DNA of 64,000 bases from Rhodobacter sp. NTK016B (lineage in GTDB: Bacteria; Pseudomonadota; Alphaproteobacteria; Rhodobacterales; Rhodobacteraceae), in contig NZ_JAFKOK010000013.1 in NCBI RefSeq assembly GCF_017303295.1, positions 62,001 to 126,000 of the forward strand, read 5' to 3'. A program made the position numbers and the translations under genes. Positions 7,171 through 15,835 of this stretch are shown one piece after another. The notes under the pieces are model-generated. The model was not told the DNA's origin and made no database searches. It saw nothing but the letters and a program-made list of their open reading frames with translations. Each line of letters opens with the position of its first letter. Position 1 is the stretch's first letter.

Positions 7171-9088
7171 ATGCACCAGATGACACCCTTGTTTCATGAT
7201 CGCCTGAACGTCGCCCTACTTGGCCTGGCGTTGCTTGGTCTGGTGTCTGGCCTTGCATTCTGGCTGTTGGGGCAGCTGGATTATGCCGCGATCGCGTGGA
7301 CGGCCGGTGTCGTCCCGGTCCTTTTGGCGCTCGGCGTCGAGATCATTCGAAGTCTTGGACAAGGCGAGGTCGGGCTGGATATCGTGGCGGCGCTGTCGAT
7401 GTCCGCAGCACTGCTGTTCGGGGAAACCCTGGCGGCGGCAGTCGTGGCGCTGATGTATTCGGGCGGCACCTTCCTCGAGACTTTCGCTCAAGGTCGTGCC
7501 CGGCGAGAGATGAGCGATCTTCTGTCCCGCGTGCCCCGCAGTGCGACGCGGCATCGCAATGGCGCTCTGGATGAAGTCCCGCTCGACGACATTGCGCCGG
7601 GCGATCTGCTGCTGATCCGGCAGGGCGACGTGGCCCCCGTGGACGGTCGAGAGCGCCGGCGCGATGCTCGACCAGTCCGCGCTGACCGGCGAGTCGATGC
7701 CTGCCCGGCTGACACGGGGGCAGGACGTGATGAGCGGATCGACCAACGCGGGCGAGGCCTTTGATCTGCGGGTCACACGGCGCGCGGCGGACAGCACCTA
7801 TGCCGGGATCGTCCGGCTGGTCGAGGCGGCGCAGAAGTCCAAAGCGCCAATGGCGCGGCTGGCCGATCGCTACTCTTTGCTGTTCCTCGCTGTCACGGTT
7901 GCATTGGCAACCGCGGCCTGGTGGTTCACGGGCGATCCGATCCGGGCGGTTGTGGTGTTGGTGGTGGCGACGCCGTGCCCGCTGATCCTTTCCGTTCCGG
8001 TGGCGTTGGTCGCCGGTCTGTCGCGCGCAGCGCGTTTCGGGGTGCTGATCAAGGGCGCGAAACCGCTCGAGGCGCTGGCCCGGATTACGACGCTGATCCT
8101 CGACAAGACCGGCACGCTGACCGACGGACGCCCGCAGATCGTGTCGATCGACAGGCATGGCGATTTGTCCGAGGACGCCATTCTGTACTTCGCCGCAGCG
8201 CTCGATCAGGCATCGAAACACCCGATCGCACAAGCCATCGTCGGGGCGGCCCAGGCGCGCGGGATCGCCTTGCCGATCCCCGCGAGCGTGGTCGAGACGC
8301 CCGGCGAAGGCGTTGCCGGGACAATCGACGGACGCATGGTTGTGGTCGGCGGCGCGGCTTTCGTCGCCGCACAGCTTGGCGTCGCCGACCCGGAAAGCAC
8401 GGTGGTCGAGGCGGGATCGGTGGTGGTTTCGCTCGGCGTTGACGGAAAACTCGCCGGCCACATCGTGATGGCTGACGTATTGCGCGCTGGCACGGCTGAA
8501 CTGCTCTCTGGGCTTCGACATCTGGGCGTCGGTCGCATCCTGCTGGCGACAGGTGATCGCCGCGCCGTCGCCGAGGCCGTGACGGCGGGCCTTGGCCTCG
8601 ATGCCGTACGCGCCGATCTGACCCCGGATCAGAAGGTCCTGCTGGTCCTGACCGAGCGGAAGAACGGCCCGGTCATGATGGTGGGCGACGGTGTCAACGA
8701 CGCGCCCGCGCTGGCTGCCGCCGACATCGGTGTCGCGATGGGCGCGCGTGGGACGGTGGCTTCGGCCGAAGCGGCCGATGTCGTGCTGCTGGTCGATCAC
8801 CTTGATCGCCTTCTGCCGGGGATCGAGATCGCGCAACGATCCCGCCGCATCGCCCTCGAAAGCGTCGCGGCAGGGATTGGTCTCTCGGTCGGGGGCATGG
8901 TCGCTGCGGCCTTCGGCTACCTGTCCCCGGTGCAGGGAGCGCTCCTGCAGGAGTTGATCGACGTGGCGGTCATCCTTAACGCATTGCGGGCTCTCAGGAT
9001 CGTGCCGGGTCACGCAGGTCAGATAGAGGGCAGCCTTGGCGATACAGCGGCTCATCGTCCGCCTAAGCCGACATTCAACGCAACATAG
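7171..9088 (+). pseudogene. Heavy-metal P1B-type ATPase interrupted by a frameshift near 7645
   Basis: Metal-pumping ATPase split over two frames. The first frame (7171 to about 7647) holds membrane helices and the start of the actuator domain, up to LLIRQGDVAPVDG. The second frame resumes at about 7646 as VESAGAMLDQSALTGES, and continues through TPCPLILSVPVAL, DKTGTLTDG (phosphorylated Asp), an HP motif (KHPIAQ) and MVGDGVNDAPAL to the last helices, ending at 9088. The junction GACGGTCGAG fits loss of 2 or 5 bases. No obvious slippery sequence is seen, so this is either a true inactivating mutation or a sequencing error. The membrane motif is TPC, not CPC, and there is no N-terminal metal-binding domain, so the metal is uncertain (TPC occurs in Ni/Fe/Co-type pumps). 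It follows apbE by 9 bp. Confidence 0.85.
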
Positions 9089-9107
9089 CCCGGAAGACCC
9101 TTTTGAG

Positions 9108-9809
9108 ATGAACAGACTTTCCCATTCCGAAATTCACATGATCCATCGCATCGGCTGGCTGCGTGCCGCTGTTCTGGGCGCGAACGATGGTCTCGTCTCC
9201 ACCGCAAGCTTGGTCGTCGGGGTCGCTGCGGCAGGTTCCGGGCGTCCCGAGATCCTGATCGCGGGTCTTGCCGGGCTCGTCGCCGGGGCGATGTCGATGG
9301 CGGCGGGCGAATACGTCTCCGTCAGTTCACAGACCGATGCAGAGCAGGCCGACATCGCGCGCGAAACCCGCGAACTGAGGGAAACACCCGAGGCCGAGCT
9401 CGACGAGCTCACACGCATCTACGTTGCGCGCGGGCTTGACGATGGCCTCGCGCGCCAGGTCGCGATCCAGCTGTCCGACAAAGACGCACTTGGCGCCCAT
9501 TCGCGTGACGAGCTTGGTATCTCTGAGACCGTGACCGCGCATCCGATCCAGGCGGCTCTGGTGTCAGCGGCGACCTTTGCTGTCGGCGCCGTCATACCGC
9601 TCATCATTGCTGTGCTGGTTCCTGCGACCAAGATCACTCTCGTCGTCGCGGTCACCACTTTGGTCGCGCTTTCAGTGCTGGGCGGACTCGGAGCATCGGT
9701 CGGTGGTGCGGGCATCGTCAAGGGAGCCGTTCGCGTCACGTTCTGGGGCGCACTTGCCATGGCCGCGACCGCTGGCGTCGGCATGCTCTTTGGTGTGACG
9801 GTCGGCTAA
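9108..9809 (+). CDS. VIT1/CCC1-family iron/manganese transporter
   Basis: Membrane protein of 233 residues related to vacuolar iron transporters and nodulin-21. The start MNRLSHSEIHMIHRIGWLRAAVLGANDGLVSTASLVVG is the typical first helix with its conserved Asp. Then comes GLVAGAMSMAAGEYVSVSSQ, a cytosolic helical metal-binding loop rich in Glu (ETRELRETPEAELDELTRIY), and three final helices (PIQAALVSAATFAVGAVIPL, ITLVVAVTTLVALSVLGGLGA, TFWGALAMAATAGVGMLFG). Upstream in-frame codons overlap the ATPase gene; the ATG at 9108, 19 bp after that gene's stop, matches the family start. Adjacent to a metal ATPase, it may take part in Fe/Mn efflux or sequestration. Confidence 0.9.
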   Translation: MNRLSHSEIHMIHRIGWLRAAVLGANDGLVSTASLVVGVAAAGSGRPEILIAGLAGLVAGAMSMAAGEYVSVSSQTDAEQADIARETRELRETPEAELDELTRIYVARGLDDGLARQVAIQLSDKDALGAHSRDELGISETVTAHPIQAALVSAATFAVGAVIPLIIAVLVPATKITLVVAVTTLVALSVLGGLGASVGGAGIVKGAVRVTFWGALAMAATAGVGMLFGVTVG

Positions 9810-10148
9810 GCGAGGTCGCGCGGAGTCAGCGGTGCCGTTGCTCGCCTGTATAAAAAAAATTAATAGCTTAAGGCGGATAAGGTTGGATATCAGACCCATC
9901 CCCTCCGCCACCCTTCCTTTTTTCCATTTTGTGATCGGTCCTTTACCGGGCCGCGCATTTCGCTCTGGGTCGCGACAACCCAAGGCGCCTCGGATATGAC
10001 CCCTTGTAGACGTGCTGATTTTCTGCGCGTATCTTAGTGGTGTTCTCTCGTAAGAGTAGAGGCCATCATTGGCCTTGCGCGCTAAGGTTAAGCCGCTGCG
10101 CAGTTTTCCGCACAATTGTGAAGAGTCTTGAGCGAAGCACGGAATTGC
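9810..10148. other. Gene-free region upstream of the biosynthetic cluster
   Basis: About 340 bases between the VIT gene and the radical SAM gene. It contains an unusually AT-rich patch (about 9849-9885, a run of eight A followed by TTAATAGC) and a T-rich patch around 9917-9937, against otherwise GC-rich DNA. No convincing open frame, tRNA or strong hairpin terminator was found. It must carry the promoter of the cluster starting at 10149, but I could not assign -35/-10 boxes with confidence. Confidence 0.5.
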
Positions 10149-11696
10149 ATGAAACTATACATTATCGCCCCGCTTCCCGATTTCGGCCACAAGGCCGGCG
10201 CGTCCTCGCGGTTGCTCAATATCGACGAGGCCTACGCGCTGAATGCTTCGGCCGGGATCACCACGGTTGCGGCGCTGCTGGATGACGACTTAGAAATCCG
10301 CCTGTGCGACGAGATGATCGAACCCGTCGATTTCGACGACCCGTCCGACATCGTGGCGATCAGCATAAACGTGGCTCAGGCCGCGCGCGGGATCAGCATC
10401 GCCCGGCGCTTTCGGGAGATGGGGCGGACGGTCATCGTCGGCGGCCCGCATGTTTCCCTGTCGCCCGAAACCTTCACCGACGAGGCGGATTGCCTTGTGA
10501 TCGGCGAATTCGAGACCGTCGCGGAGCAATTCTGCGCGGATCTGAAGGCGGGCGCGCTGAAACCACGCTATCGGTGCGGTCAGGCGGATATGGCGATGAC
10601 GCCGATGCCGCGCTGGGATCTCTATCCCAACGACCGGGCGCTGACCGGCGTCATCCAGACCAGCCGGGGCTGCCCCTTCGAATGCAATTTCTGCGATGTG
10701 ATCCAGTATCTGGGCCGTATCCAGCGCCACAAGCCCGTTGAACGGGTTTTGGCCGAAGCGCAGTTTCTCTATGATCTGGGTTATCGTTCGGTCAATCTGT
10801 CGGATGACAATTTCACCGTCAATCGCCGCAAATCGCGCGCCATGCTGGAAGCTCTGGCCGCCTGGAACGGGCGCGAGGGACGCGCGCCGGTCGAATTCGC
10901 CACGCAATGCTCGATCGACCTCGCACGTGACGCGGACCTGATCGAACTATGCCGTCAGGCGGGGCTGCGCGAGGTCTTCATCGGCATCGAGACCAGCAAC
11001 GAAGAGGCGCTGAAGGAAGCCCAGAAGCGCCAGAACCTGCGTCAGAATCTGGTCGAGACGATCAGCCGGGTCGTCTCGGGCGGACTGGTGGTGTCGGGGG
11101 GCATGATGGTCGGGTTCGACAGCGACGATCTGAGCTGTTTCGAGCGCCAGTTCGAATTCGGCATGTCCCTGCCGATCGTCAATATGCGACCCAGCGTGCT
11201 GGTCGCGCCGGTCGCAACCCCGCTGTACACCCGGATGCAGGCCGAAGGGCGGCTTGTCGTCGATCCGGAGACCATCTTCCCGGGCAGCGGTATCTCGACG
11301 AATTTCATTCCCGCCCAGATGACACGCGAGGAGCTGACCGAAGGGGCGCTGTGGCTGACCGAGGCGCTTTACGCGCCCGACAACGCCATCGTCCGTTTCG
11401 AGCATATGGCCCGTCTTCTGGCGCCGGCGCCCGCCCATCTGACGCGCGAATCCGAGACGCTGACACCCAGCAAGGGCGCCTCGGGCGTGTTGAAGCTGAT
11501 CCGCAAAAGCGCGCGCAACCCCGGCGCACGGCGGGTGATCGACGCCGTCAACGACCTCGCCCATCAGCGTCCGGAAATCGCCCGCGACCTGTCCACGGCG
11601 CTCGTCAACTATCTCAACACCTACAGCGGGCATTCTGGCTTTGCGGATCCCGGCGTGACCAGCGCCCTGCCCCAGCACTACGCGGCAACCGCCTGA
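10149..11696 (+). CDS. B12-binding-domain radical SAM protein (DUF4070 type)
   Basis: Protein of 515 residues. The N-terminal part (about 1-140) has a cobalamin-binding Rossmann fold (VAISINVAQAARGISIARRF, TVIVGGPHVSLSPE). The radical SAM core carries the cluster motif C175-P-F-E-C179-N-F-C182 after TSRGC. The late part (GGMMVGFDSDD, then VLVAPVATPLYTRMQAEGR) matches the C-terminal domain common in B12 radical SAM enzymes annotated DUF4070. Such enzymes methylate unreactive carbons or rearrange lipids and natural products. A TTG start at 10128 would add seven residues; ATG 10149 gives the expected beta-strand start MKLYIIAPLP. First gene of a six-gene cluster; its chemistry is unknown, with C-methylation or cyclisation of the acyl chain as plausible guesses. 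Confidence 0.88.
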   Translation: MKLYIIAPLPDFGHKAGASSRLLNIDEAYALNASAGITTVAALLDDDLEIRLCDEMIEPVDFDDPSDIVAISINVAQAARGISIARRFREMGRTVIVGGPHVSLSPETFTDEADCLVIGEFETVAEQFCADLKAGALKPRYRCGQADMAMTPMPRWDLYPNDRALTGVIQTSRGCPFECNFCDVIQYLGRIQRHKPVERVLAEAQFLYDLGYRSVNLSDDNFTVNRRKSRAMLEALAAWNGREGRAPVEFATQCSIDLARDADLIELCRQAGLREVFIGIETSNEEALKEAQKRQNLRQNLVETISRVVSGGLVVSGGMMVGFDSDDLSCFERQFEFGMSLPIVNMRPSVLVAPVATPLYTRMQAEGRLVVDPETIFPGSGISTNFIPAQMTREELTEGALWLTEALYAPDNAIVRFEHMARLLAPAPAHLTRESETLTPSKGASGVLKLIRKSARNPGARRVIDAVNDLAHQRPEIARDLSTALVNYLNTYSGHSGFADPGVTSALPQHYAATA

Positions 11697-11746
11697 ATTG
11701 CAGAGCAAGCTTGTAATCGGCACGGAAGCCCAGAGAGTCGAAGACC

Positions 11747-13396
11747 ATGAATGATGCAACGCTGCATCCCGATCTGATCGCCGCTATTGCCGACCGACGG
11801 GCGGAGCCGATGTTGACGATCCTCGGCAAGCGTGGACAGTATACCAGCCTGACGGGAGAAGAGCTTCTTGCGCGCACGCAGGCGATGCAAGCGGTTTGGG
11901 ATCGCTGTCTGGGCCCCGGACCGCAGGTCTTGCTGACCGCGCTTCCGGCGGGCGAGGATTTTCTGATCGCGCTGGTGACGGCCTTGCTGGGCGGGGGCAC
12001 CATGGTGCCCGTGGCCCCGCCTCGCGTCGGCGACACGCCCGGGCGGCTGGCGCGCATGGCCCGCACCTGCGACGCCAGTGCCGTATTGTGTACGACTCGC
12101 AACCGCGACGCTGTGGTGCAGCAGCTTATCGATGACGCGGGGGGGCTGCCCTGCCCGGTTCTGGCGCTCGACGCGCCCGAACCCGATGCCACCGCGCTGG
12201 CCCGCGCGCCGCGCCCGGTCAGCAGCCACCCCATCATCCAGCACACATCGGGCTCGACCCGGTTTCCCAAGGCGGTGCCTGTGACCGCCGATCAGATCCG
12301 CGCCAATTGCGCGATGATCCAGTCGCTCTGGGGGATGAACCGCGACACCGTCATGGTCAATTGGCTCCCGCATTATCACGACATGGGGCTGATGGGCTGC
12401 ATCCTGTACCCGCTTCTGTCGCATGCGCATTCGGTGCAGATGAGCCCGTTCGACATGATCCGCCGTCCGTTGTCTTGGCTTGAGGCCGTGTCGCAATGGC
12501 GCGGCACGATTAGCGGCGGCCCGACATTTGCCTTCCTTGAATGCCTCAACCGGATCGATGCCGAAGCCGCGCAAGGGCTGGACCTGAGCTCGTGGCAGCG
12601 CGCCTTTTGCGGGGCCGAGCCGATCCCGGCGGGCCTTTTGCAGCGGTTCAGCGACCGCTTCGCACCGCAGGGTCTGGCGCCCGAGGCGGTGTTCGGCTGC
12701 TACGGCATGGCGGAATGCACGCTCTTTGCCGCGGGCGAAGCGCAAGCGGCAGGCAACGCCGCCCCGGCGCCCACAGACGCACTGGTCGAAGGCTGCCTGT
12801 TGAGCGACACGACCCGCGCGGGCCTGCGCATCGCCGATCCCGCAGGCGGCTGGCCGCGCCCCGAAGGCTTCACGGGCGAGATCTGGCTGACGGGGCCGTC
12901 GGTCATCCACGCCTATCTGGGCGAGGACGACCCCGAGGCCTTCGCCACCGATCCAGAGGGCCGGCACTGGCTGCGGACCGGGGATCTGGGCCATATCGCA
13001 GAGGGGCGGCTGTTCATCACCGGGCGCCTCAAGGACATCGTCATCGTCAATGGCCGCAACATCGCTGCGGCCGAGATCGAATGGATCGCCGCGCAAGAGC
13101 ATGACGACCTGAACCCACTGGCCGCCGCCGCTTTTGCCGATACGCAGACGGCGGGCGGCAAGGCGCATCTGTGTATCGAGATCCGCGCAGGCGCCCCCGC
13201 CCCCGCCGATCCCGAGGCACTGGCCAAGCGCATCCGCGCCTCGGTCATCGGTCGCTGTGGGGCCGAACTGGGCGAGATCCGCATCCTGCCGCGCGGCACG
13301 CTGCCGCGCACCACCAGCGGCAAGATCCGCCGCCGTCAGGTTGCGCAGGAATTCCTGTCCCCGGCGCACCCCGCAACCTTGGAAATGGTGAAATGA
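11747..13396 (+). CDS. Fatty-acyl-AMP ligase (FAAL-type adenylate-forming enzyme)
   Basis: Adenylating enzyme of 549 residues that should activate a fatty acid with ATP and hand the acyl group to a carrier protein. Seen: P-loop-like HTSGSTRFPKAVPVT, the FAAL-typical VNWLPHYHDMGLMGCIL, FCGAEPIPAGLLQRF, the A5-like YGMAECTLF, the GEIWLTGPSV motif, WLRTGDLG, GRLKDIVIVNGRNIAAAEIEW, and the catalytic-lysine region LPRTTSGKIRRRQVAQEF. The WLPHYHDMG block and NGRN in place of the acyl-CoA synthetase pattern favour FAAL over a CoA ligase. The stop overlaps the next start as ATGA. With an ACP gene in the same operon, ACP loading is the natural role; chain length is unknown. Confidence 0.88.
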   Translation: MNDATLHPDLIAAIADRRAEPMLTILGKRGQYTSLTGEELLARTQAMQAVWDRCLGPGPQVLLTALPAGEDFLIALVTALLGGGTMVPVAPPRVGDTPGRLARMARTCDASAVLCTTRNRDAVVQQLIDDAGGLPCPVLALDAPEPDATALARAPRPVSSHPIIQHTSGSTRFPKAVPVTADQIRANCAMIQSLWGMNRDTVMVNWLPHYHDMGLMGCILYPLLSHAHSVQMSPFDMIRRPLSWLEAVSQWRGTISGGPTFAFLECLNRIDAEAAQGLDLSSWQRAFCGAEPIPAGLLQRFSDRFAPQGLAPEAVFGCYGMAECTLFAAGEAQAAGNAAPAPTDALVEGCLLSDTTRAGLRIADPAGGWPRPEGFTGEIWLTGPSVIHAYLGEDDPEAFATDPEGRHWLRTGDLGHIAEGRLFITGRLKDIVIVNGRNIAAAEIEWIAAQEHDDLNPLAAAAFADTQTAGGKAHLCIEIRAGAPAPADPEALAKRIRASVIGRCGAELGEIRILPRGTLPRTTSGKIRRRQVAQEFLSPAHPATLEMVK

Positions 13397-15552
13397 GCCA
13401 TCACGTCTGGTCCGATCGCACAGCGTTCATTCGTGAACCGCAAGCGGCGGCCGAGGTGCTGCGCGTTCTGGATATTCCGCGCCTCGACACCTATCACAAC
13501 GCCGTGGCGCAGGCCACGGGCGTCGATCTGAGCGCTCTTCAGCGCCTGACGCGCAACACGCTGATGGAAATGCCGCCCGAGGATCATCTGAAAGTCCGCC
13601 GCGTGATCGCGCCGTTCTTCAGCCGGGCGGGAATGGCGGGCTGGCGTGATCTGGTCCGCCACGCCTCCGAAGAGGTGGCGGAAAGCCTCGAGGCCATCGA
13701 CGAGCCGGACCTCGTGCGCGACTATTGCGTCCCGCTTTTCCTGCGCACGATCCCCGAGATCATCGGCCTCGACCTGCCGCAAGAGACCGCGTATTTCGAC
13801 GCCGTCGTGACCGCACAGCGACTGACCGAGCCATATCTTTCCGTCTCGGCGCTGAAATCGCTCAACGCGGCTGTCGCGCTTCTGGCCGATTGCTTCACCC
13901 AGCCGCGCGACGACGATCCCGAGGGGCGCCCGAAAACCCTGCGCGCCTACCTGCATGAGCGGCAGGCCGATCTGCCCGACAGGCTTGACCCCGATTTCTT
14001 CGTGCTGGGGATGCTGGTGGGCTCGAATACCATCACGCAATCGCTGGCCTTTGCCTGTCACGGCCTGCTGAGCGGCCCGCCCGAAGACTGGGCCGCCGCC
14101 GCCATTCCCGGCTCGGCGCAGATCGCGCCACAGCGGTTGCTCGGGCTCTACCAATCGACGCGCACGCTGGTGCGCGTCGCCCCCTCGCCCGTCGAGGCGG
14201 GGGGATGCCCCTATTCTGCGGGCGAGACGGCGGTGGTGGATATCGTTGACGCGAATACCTGCCTGCGCGCGCAGACCGGCAATCCGACGGCGCATATGAG
14301 CTTCGGCAGCGGCGCGCATAAATGTCCCGGCGCGTTTCTGAGCGAGACCATCCTCGACATCGCGATCCCGGTCCTTGCCCGCCGCTATCCCGACATGATC
14401 CTCGAGCCCGAACGCTGCCGCTTCGTCCAGACGCCGATGATGCAGGCGCCCATCGCAATGCCCTGCACGCTGCGGCAGGACTCGCGCCGCAAATCAGCGC
14501 GGCTTTGCGACATCCGCGACCTGCCTTCGGCCGGGCAGGTCCTGCGCGACGACGCGACCTTCGCCCCGCCGCCCATGGAAAGCCACCTCAGGGTTCTGGC
14601 GCAAGAAAGCGGACAGGATTTCGACACCGCCGTGCTGGTCGCGCGCAACGCCATGTTCTTTATGGAAGGGCCGCGCCACACGGCCCTGCGCGCGGCGTTG
14701 GCGCGGGATTTCGACGCGGCAATGCTGGCGGAATGGGCACCCCGGATCGACACCGCGATTGACCAAGCGCTCGACGGTCTTGTGCAGGCCAAGAAGCCCG
14801 ACCTTGTCGCCGGGTTCTCCGAGCCGCTGCGCCTGAACGGCGTGGCGCCGGTTCTGGGCGTTCACAGCCCCGACCGCGCGCGTTTCGACGCGGTGGCGCC
14901 GGGCCTGCAGGAAGTGCTGGAGCCCTGGCTGTCGATGCGCCACCTGACGCGGGTGCAGGCCTGTTTCGCCGAAGCGCTGAGCCTGATGCAGGACCCCGCA
15001 CCGAATGAAACGCCGCGCTCGTTGCTGGCCGCGCTTCTGGCCAATCCGCCCGAAGACTTCAGCCCGGACGACCTGCGCGCCGTGGTGCTGGTGCTCTATG
15101 GCGCCAGCTTCAACCTGTCGCATACGCTGGCCAATATCGTCCTGTGGATCCTCTCGCGCCCGGCTGAAGAGCGCCAGAATGCCCGCGACCCGGCATGGAT
15201 TGACGACAATCTCGAAGCGCTGATCGCCCGTTATAGCGGCCCGAAATACATCTACCGTCAAGCGCGCGCGGATCGGCGCGTCGGCGATCTGCACCTGCGC
15301 ATGGGCGATACCGCGCGGCTGGCGGTGCATGCGCTCAACCGGGGCTGTCCGGCAGGCGCCGGGCATCTGTCCTTCGGCAAAGGGCTGCATCGCTGCGTCG
15401 GTGCCCGCCTGTCGCGCGAAATCATTCGCAAGGCCATTCCCGCCCTGTTCACCCGGTTCCCCGGACTGGCACCGCTTGCACAGGCGCACCGTTATCACGC
15501 CATGTCGCAAACCGTGGCGCTAAGCACGCTCCCCTGTGCATTAACCTCCTGA
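13393..15552 (+). CDS. Tandem cytochrome P450: two P450 domains fused in one protein
   Basis: One frame of 719 residues encodes two successive cytochrome P450 domains. Domain 1 (about 1-360): C-helix MPPEDHLKVRR (residues 60-70), I-helix region FFVLGMLVGSNTITQS, haem loop MSFGSGAHKCPGAF with Cys311. Domain 2 (about 365-719): C-helix GPRHTALRAAL, I-helix LVLYGASFNLSHTLAN (G570), haem loop LSFGKGLHRCVGARL with Cys668. Each domain is about 355 residues, short for bacterial P450s. The near-universal K-helix ExxR motif is missing: residues 240-262 of domain 1 contain no Glu, and domain 2 has only E608 with Arg five residues later. The usual I-helix acid/Thr pair is also altered. ATGA overlap with the FAAL gene fixes the start; an ACP gene follows. 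Likely oxidises the ACP-bound acyl chain, possibly with unusual chemistry. Confidence 0.88.
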   Translation: MSHHVWSDRTAFIREPQAAAEVLRVLDIPRLDTYHNAVAQATGVDLSALQRLTRNTLMEMPPEDHLKVRRVIAPFFSRAGMAGWRDLVRHASEEVAESLEAIDEPDLVRDYCVPLFLRTIPEIIGLDLPQETAYFDAVVTAQRLTEPYLSVSALKSLNAAVALLADCFTQPRDDDPEGRPKTLRAYLHERQADLPDRLDPDFFVLGMLVGSNTITQSLAFACHGLLSGPPEDWAAAAIPGSAQIAPQRLLGLYQSTRTLVRVAPSPVEAGGCPYSAGETAVVDIVDANTCLRAQTGNPTAHMSFGSGAHKCPGAFLSETILDIAIPVLARRYPDMILEPERCRFVQTPMMQAPIAMPCTLRQDSRRKSARLCDIRDLPSAGQVLRDDATFAPPPMESHLRVLAQESGQDFDTAVLVARNAMFFMEGPRHTALRAALARDFDAAMLAEWAPRIDTAIDQALDGLVQAKKPDLVAGFSEPLRLNGVAPVLGVHSPDRARFDAVAPGLQEVLEPWLSMRHLTRVQACFAEALSLMQDPAPNETPRSLLAALLANPPEDFSPDDLRAVVLVLYGASFNLSHTLANIVLWILSRPAEERQNARDPAWIDDNLEALIARYSGPKYIYRQARADRRVGDLHLRMGDTARLAVHALNRGCPAGAGHLSFGKGLHRCVGARLSREIIRKAIPALFTRFPGLAPLAQAHRYHAMSQTVALSTLPCALTS

Positions 15553-15565
15553 AGGAGTTCACAAA

Positions 15566-15835
15566 ATGTCTGCCGTCGTTGACAAGAATGCCCTGATCGA
15601 CAGCGAATTGTTCCAGTTTCTGCGCGCGCAGGTCGTCAAGCGCAGCCGCATTCCGGCAGAGAGCGTCACACCCGACGCCGCTCTCTCGGATCTGGGTCTG
15701 CAGTCGATCGACGCGGTGCTGCTCTGCGGCGAGGTCGAAAGCAAGTTCGACGTCGAAATCGACCCGATCGAGATTTTCGAACACGAGACCGTCGGCGACT
15801 TCGTGCAAACTTTGCTTGATCGCATTGGTACCTGA
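15566..15835 (+). CDS. Acyl carrier protein
   Basis: Small carrier protein of 89 residues. The helix-loop-helix core holds the phosphopantetheine site DLGLQSIDA with Ser47, followed by the acidic recognition helix (DAVLLCGEVESKFDVEI) and a last helix (TVGDFVQTLLDRIG). It is more divergent than housekeeping AcpP (LQSID instead of the DSLD form), as expected for a pathway-specific carrier. A very strong AAGGAG site overlaps an inverted repeat CTCCTGAAGGAG at the P450 stop, so its translation may be coupled to the upstream gene. Its stop overlaps the carbamoyltransferase start (TGATG). Expected partner of the fatty-acyl-AMP ligase upstream. Confidence 0.93.
   Translation: MSAVVDKNALIDSELFQFLRAQVVKRSRIPAESVTPDAALSDLGLQSIDAVLLCGEVESKFDVEIDPIEIFEHETVGDFVQTLLDRIGT

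Noticed and set aside
7343-9055. 570-residue minus-strand frame opposite the metal ATPase
   Set aside because: Overlaps DKTGT, TPC and GDGVND motifs of the ATPase on the other strand; composition is antisense-like (His/Arg/Gln rich).
9849-9937. A-run and T-run read as an intrinsic terminator of the VIT gene
   Set aside because: No stable GC-rich stem precedes either run; described only as an AT-rich patch.
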